Source: Nectonema munidae
Taxonomy: Eukaryota; Nematomorpha; Nectonematoida; Nectonematidae
Direction of reading: 5' to 3'
Length of the DNA stretch: 64,000 bases
Assembly: GCA_030549495.1 (NCBI GenBank)
Contig: JAUIRK010000993.1
Coordinates: forward strand, 186,001 to 250,000
How positions within the stretch are numbered: position 1 is the first letter of the stretch; each line of letters begins with the position of its first letter. Of the stretch, positions 59,297-64,000 are shown one piece after another. Both the position numbers and the translations under genes were made by a program. The notes beneath the pieces are model-generated. The model ran no database searches. It had not been told where the DNA came from and saw only the letters and a program-made list of their open reading frames with translations.

Positions 59297-59551
59297 AATT
59301 AAAATAAAATTCAAAAAGTAATATAATTTATTGGGCACAGGATTTAAAACGGTGAATTTTCGCCGACAGTCGGCTTTATCAAACCACTATACTAATGAGT
59401 AGGCTAGAAGTTGAAAATTGGAAGGATTAGCGAAGAAGAGTTCTTCTGCTCATTAGTATAGTGGTTTGATAAAGCCGACTGTCGGCGAAAATTCACCGTT
59501 TTAAATCCTGTGCCCAATAAATTATATTACTTTTTGAATTTTATTTTAATT
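59297..59551. repeat. Perfect 103-bp-arm foldback (MITE family, copy 3 of 3)
   Basis: The arms 59297-59399 and 59449-59551 are identical when inverted, with a 49-bp loop. Each arm carries the family core CGCCGACAGTCGGC, itself a palindrome, and TTATTGGGCACAGG. The flank CAACTTCAGCATCAGATTTA at 59570 matches the ends of the copies at 22.35 and 29.33 kb. It lies in the 3' part of the piggyBac element. Confidence 0.95.
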
Positions 59552-60090
59552 TTCCTTTAATTTATGGGTCAACTTCAGCATCAGATTTACATTTTATGTT
59601 CAATTTTAGGCGCTTTATTTTCAAAATTATTGCTTTATAAGATCTAAAATTTACTTATTCTATAAAATTTTTTCAGTTCTAAAATTTTTTAGCTACAAAA
59701 AACAGCCAAAAAGTTTTTTTAGATAAATATTTTAAAGTTTTTTTTGCTAAAGATGGCGTTAAAAAAATTTTTTTTATTTTTTTTTTTTATGAAATTCAGA
59801 AGATAACCTAATAATTATATTCTACAGATTTCCACTCCTTATGCATAAAAAATTTCTTTCATGTTTTTTTAAAACTCAATTTTCGAAAATTTTCTCTTAA
59901 GGTCATGAAAACCGCAAAAAATTAGAGTCTGTAAAGAACAGTATATTTTTGATATTGGCACCAATTTATACTCCAGAGAATAACGTAAATTTACATACTA
60001 TTTTTTTGATATGTTATATATTAAATATTATATCAAAAACGGCATTGAAAATGCTGAATGGAGTAAAAAGCCCGTGTGTGTCCTGCGTGC

Positions 60091-60392
60091 AAAAAAAATT
60101 GAAAAAAAAATTTAAATCTTCATTTTACACGCTAAAATATAGTGAAAAATGGCAAAATTGTGCATATTGTTCAAGGAGTTATAAAAAAAATTTTGAATTT
60201 TTTTGAAAACTAAAAATAATTCAAAAATGCCGCGTGATCCTAGGTCCTGTGAAAGATCATTGGTACTGTGATTCTAGGTCCAGTTAAAGATCATTGGTAC
60301 CGCGTGATCCTAGGTCCAGTTAAAGATCATTTGTACCGCGTGATTCTAGGTCCAGTTACCGCGTAATCCTAAATCCTGTGAAAGATCATTGA
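60091..60392 (+). repeat. Resumed AT-rich duplicate and second satellite patch
   Basis: 60091-60233 continues the AT-rich unit interrupted at 56116 (CTTCATTTTACACGCTAAAA, GTGCATATTGTTCAAGG). At 60234 it changes abruptly to satellite units (GCCGCGTGATCCTAGGTCCT onward), about four copies, ending at 60392. Confidence 0.9.
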
Positions 60393-61315
60393 AATGATAA
60401 ATTATACTGTTAAAATTATAATCCATACTAATATTAATTATAACTATACTTATAAGTATACTCGAATAGAATTGCAATCCTTAACTTGCTGTACTTTTTT
60501 AATTCTTGTAAAAAATGTGATGAAGCTTTAAATGAGACCATGTGTGCCCACCAAGGAGAGTCACAATGGGATACCGAAGTAAAGCATATAGTTTACCATA
60601 GCCTATACACGCTTATTTGTATTAGCAAAGGAAAAAAAAATTAGAAAAAAACTTAATAATATTATTTATTTTTATAAAGAAAATAAATTTCCTCATAAAT
60701 TTGATATTAAAATTTTAATATTTGAAATAAACATTTTTTTATATTATAAATGAATTCATAAACTTGAATTTTTATTAATTTACAGAATCACTATTTTTTA
60801 GTTTTTTGCTGATATCGATTCCGATTGATTCTTCAAAGTTTAGCGGATGCTGTCGATTAATCGATACATGCCTAATAACTACTAAATATTTGTATAGAAG
60901 GACTTACCCGATTACTCTTTAAACATGAGTGTTTCTCAGGTGAACATATCCTAAAGTTCATCTCAAAATATCCTACACGAATCAATAAGATCATGCTTCT
61001 AATATCGACTGTTGGGGATTGTTAACACCAACTAAGTCCATTAAATTTAATTTCATGTGAGATATACTTGCTTTAAAAGAATTTCTTAGAAGATTTATCT
61101 TATTCTGATAAAAGATAAAATAGTAATCAATTATTTGAATTTCTTCCAAAAATTTCCGTGATTCACTTAAGATCGCTTCACATTTTTTCGTCCACTGGTC
61201 AAGAACCGTTGAACAAATCTTGTCTAAATGTATACTAGCTAATGCAAGTTTCTACATAACTAGTACGATGTGGAATGTGGATCGTTTTTCAAATATTTTT
61301 TAAAATTTTTTTCAG
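60393..61315. other. AT-rich intron end before exon 8
   Basis: ATCGATACATGCCTA near 60862-60876 resembles a hAT-like end (TAGGCATGTATCGAT), but no partner was seen. Nothing else is supported. Confidence 0.4.
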
Positions 61316-61494
61316 TTGTGAACAAGCCCACATTCTCTTATATCCAGATATCAAGAGAAGCGAAAACACACGAAAATTTTGTGGAGAAGGCATACCAAAC
61401 AGCTTCATATCTCTCTCATCCTCTAGCATATTTGAGTATTTTTCTGGACGATACAACAGCACTCCCTTTAAATTTTCTTTTGAATTTGTGACAG
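61316..61494 (+). CDS. sol1: SOL-1-like exon 8: second half of CUB3
   Basis: It follows a TTTTTTTCAG acceptor and ends at ACAG/GTAAGG (phase 2 in, phase 1 out). It encodes CEQAHILLYPDIKRSENTRK, FCGEGIPNSF, ISLSSSSIFEYFSGRYNSTP, then FKFSFEFVT. The FCGEG block and the GRY...F closing strands are typical. It lies beyond a 9.06-kb intron full of repeats. An NST sequon is present. Confidence 0.9.
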
Positions 61495-61979
61495 GTAAGG
61501 ATTACTCTTTGTTTATATTAAATCAAGGTTATTTTCATGTCCAACTTAGAATTTCGGTTTTGCGTAACAAATGTCAAAGTTAACCCTTTGATGATCAGTG
61601 AGACACTTTCTTCCCCGTACGGGTAGGCCCAAGTATAGGGCTGCTGAGATGATCTTTTTTTCTAATTATGAAACATTTACATTTTTCTAGCAAAATTTTA
61701 ATGTTCACATTGCACTTACTATTTTATATGTTTTTTAAGTTTAAATATTATTATTAATTTACGCGTGGTCTGACAAGAACTCGGAAGACAACAAAAAATC
61801 AACAAATAGTATAAAAAAGACAATGATGATTGATTAATCCTACCTCTTTGGTTGCAACAATAATTGCGTCGGATTATGAATTGTCGAAATAATAAGGTTT
61901 AGTTTTGTTTCAAGTTTTAAACATTGCAAATTTTTTTCCCAAATACAATATTTATTGTTAGTTAAATAATGGATGTCTT

Positions 61980-62520
61980 AAAGACATTGGGGTCAATTCC
62001 ACGGTGGTAGGCAAGGTCATTAAAATCCTAACAATGCCGAAATTGACTTATGGAAACACCATTTTGGGATGCGTTCCCTCAACTTGGACCAACAAAATAG
62101 ACGACCTCGTGTATAAACTTTTTAGGACTGTTTATGGCAACCCTTTCACTATTGCTCATAGCATCGACCTCCTTTTCATGGTTCCAGAAAAGGTTGGAGA
62201 AATTAAATAAAAAGTTTATTGAAAAACTAAGGACACACAAGCATTGCCCACAATTATGCCAAGCTTGGGAGCTCACGCAAACCCATGCTGAAGCGTTCTT
62301 GGGGGTATATGCTAAAAAAAAGGGAAAAATTATCCTAGGTGAAAAATTACCCATATACAATAGCCCCCAAGCAATAGGGAAATCTGCGTTCTGCGATATA
62401 GTTCTGTTTTTTCTGAGTTCTAGATCCGCCTACTTAAATTTAGGATTGGCACAAGGTATGAGTCCCAAAACAGTTTCATGTTACGAGCTAGGTTAGGCAG
62501 GTATCTGGCCTCTGTATGAG
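61980..62520 (+). pseudogene. LINE-like fragment (thumb and C-terminal region)
   Basis: The frame at 62004 reads VIKILTMPKLTYGNTILGC, STWTNKIDDLVYKLFRTVYG, the IxPxLxYGxxxW...LxxLxRxxxR pattern after the reverse-transcriptase core of non-LTR elements. A frame shift near 62190 leads into KFIEKLRTHKHCPQLCQAWE and further open sequence to 62496. No finger or endonuclease is seen. It lies in intron 8 of the SOL-1-like gene, same strand. Confidence 0.5.
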
Positions 62521-62804
62521 TTTGCCTGTAGGACCGTCTATACATTCCAAGTTTAAAACATATATCCTAAGGACAACATTTAGGGATAGAGTCAAATTAC
62601 AGGGGTAGATTGTTCCTAACCTAGCATGCTCTAAATTATGTATATCTTTATTAACCGCTATAACATGTATCAAATAATATTTATTAATAATATATAAGAT
62701 ATTGCATGCCTTCAAACGCTTCTATTTTTGTAGATATACCTTTTATAATCATATTCTTTTATTTAGGAACAAGATACATTCCGTCGTGCCGGTTTTTTAT
62801 CCTG

Positions 62805-63125
62805 GTTTTCTTCCTCTGAAGAATTCAAAGTTTTTTACGGTTAGGTAGTGCTCTAGCGACCCGATTCTACGTGGTTAGTAATCAAGCTATCACTAGACAA
62901 TAAGTTTGTTTCCCAAATTGTTAGCGTTCGCGTTAGGATAGTATCGATCACTCAGCTGTATTTGTAACATAAATTCTTGTAAAATAATATATATAACAAG
63001 GTATAGCTATGCAGTAACAAGGGTCGGTAGGCGTTTAGCGGGATGGAAAGTCCAGGTAGACCTGGACTCAGCATTCCGGGCGGGCGACGATATCCGAAAG
63101 GATTGGTGCGAACGCCACAAACAAC
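62805..63125 (-). repeat. Dispersed repeat, inverted partner of 39.29-39.50 kb
   Basis: GAATTCAAAGTTTTTTACGG, TTAGGTAGTGCTCTAGCGAC, AGCGTTCGCGTTAGGAT and GTCGGTAGGCGTTTAGCGGG match the reverse complement of 39290-39505 in order. The last 100 bases fold into several hairpins (see findings). This copy is longer in the middle, where extra sequence follows CCCGATTCTA. Confidence 0.8.
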
Positions 63126-63730
63126 TTAACTTAACTAGTTGAATAATTTAAAAGCATTTTTTATTAAAGATAAACATTAAAAATTATATATTTTTTAAAA
63201 AATTTGTGATGCTGACTTATTTTAGTTTTGATCTTTTTTTGTTCACACCAGCCAGAACATACTTCAGACAAATCTTTGTTTTCTTCACAAAATTTAATCT
63301 TGCCAGTTAAATGAGAACACATTTCTTTTATAGATGTTAGAGGTTCTGTATCAGAATCAAAAACCTGAACATCAAACATGCTTTGGCATTTTCCAATTAT
63401 ATTAGATCAATTTAAATGTTAGAAAACAATTTTACTATTTGGATTAGATGTAAATGAATATGCAAACGGGTTTACAAATGATTAAACAATGACTTGTTTT
63501 ACTTTTTACACAAGTACTTTAGTGAATTAGTGAACTGGCCCATATGGTATTATTACTAAAACCCACAAATGACAAATCTGCCGTTGCATTCATCATAAAT
63601 TCTAGCCAGTGCATACTGCTAACTTTACATTGAGACTTAGTGTATGATAATCACTTTCATAAGAAAAGTTTCATTTCACAATAATTTGTGATGTCAAATT
63701 CAGAGCCCTCGGGTAATCTTTGTTTTGCAG
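63126..63730. other. End of intron 8, nothing supported
   Basis: AT-rich. The 71-codon minus-strand ORF (63379-63164) has no recognisable motif and no matching splice partner. Confidence 0.35.
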
Positions 63731-63947
63731 ACTATGGAATTCCTGGCACGAGAAAGCCGCAACAAGATCAAGACTGCATCTTCGTTTTCAACAGCAACAG
63801 TTCAAAAAGCGGAGTCTTCAACTCCCCACGCTACCCCGGCTTCACCCCACCCAACATCCACTGCTCCTACCTCTTCAACGCCGTCAACAACGAACTCATT
63901 CGCTTCGCATTTCGCCACTTCGGACTAGAAGGAAACGTTGAACATGG
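63731..63947 (+). CDS. sol1: SOL-1-like exon 9: first half of CUB4
   Basis: It follows a TTTTGCAG acceptor and ends at GG/GTAAGT (phase 1 in, phase 2 out). It encodes DYGIPGTRKPQQDQDC, then SSKSGVFNSPRYPGFTPPNI, HCSYLFNAVNNELIRFAFRH and FGLEGNVEH. It is markedly richer in C and G than other exons. Cys3 and Cys4 of this CUB must lie beyond 64000. Confidence 0.9.
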
Positions 63948-64000
63948 GTAAGTTAAATGCGTGTCATTCTTTCACAAACTCTATTCTGTTTAAAAATTCC

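Noticed and set aside
60800-60880. hAT-like end TAGGCATGTATCGAT (inverted)
   Set aside because: Only one end was visible, with no partner or duplication.
63040-63120. Hammerhead ribozyme
   Set aside because: A GAAA, a stem and a CTGA-like word exist, but the CUGANGA-stem-GAAA order of a hammerhead is not present on either strand. I kept only a general structured-RNA suggestion.

Overview
The window is AT-rich nuclear DNA from an animal, most likely an arthropod. Coding sequence is split into short exons bounded by GT/AG, introns run from tens of bases to 9 kb, and most of the sequence is transposon debris: hAT, piggyBac, Tigger/pogo, Tc1/IS630-like and non-LTR fragments, MITEs, satellites and microsatellites. 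The CUB-domain gene is closest to what I remember of arthropod SOL-1 proteins. A copepod such as a sea louse would fit, but that is inference.

Two host genes can be assembled by joining exons whose intron phases agree. (1) On the plus strand, from 40410 to beyond the right edge, a signal-peptide exon and eight further exons encode three and a half tandem CUB domains. I call it a suppressor-of-lurcher (SOL-1) type protein, an AMPA/kainate-receptor auxiliary factor in nematodes. (2) On the minus strand, 14067 to about 8548, five small exons encode an Asn/Gln/Pro-rich, RGG-like protein that I cannot name.

Layout: 0.6-2.1 kb, decayed piggyBac; 4.1-5.1 kb, dispersed repeat and unrecognised ORFs; 5.16-6.87 kb, broken ZBED5-like hAT on the minus strand; 6.96-7.6 kb, antisense relative of the 36-bp satellite; 8.5-14.1 kb, N/Q-rich gene with a 604-bp hAT and two TTAA-flanked MITEs in its large intron; 14.1-15.3 kb, non-LTR fragments; 16.4-18.7 kb, hAT element with a second hAT fragment inside; 20.2-21.7 kb, broken member of a repetitive protein family; 22.5-23.3 kb, Tigger remnant; 23.9 kb, 42-bp-arm palindrome; 24.2-24.5 kb, hAT MITE; 24.9-26.0 kb, piggyBac remnant; 29.1-30.8 kb, MITE, LINE and minisatellite; 31.6-38.2 kb, MITEs and a Tc1-like fragment; 40.4-64.0 kb, the SOL-1-like gene.

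Intron 6 of the SOL-1-like gene (52.26-61.3 kb) holds a 2.3-kb 36-bp satellite array, an AT-rich duplicated segment, an almost intact piggyBac carrying a 322-bp (GT)n tract and a 103-bp perfect foldback, and then a return of both the AT-rich segment and the satellite. This shows that the piggyBac landed inside an older repeat block. No rRNA, CRISPR array or intact tRNA was seen.
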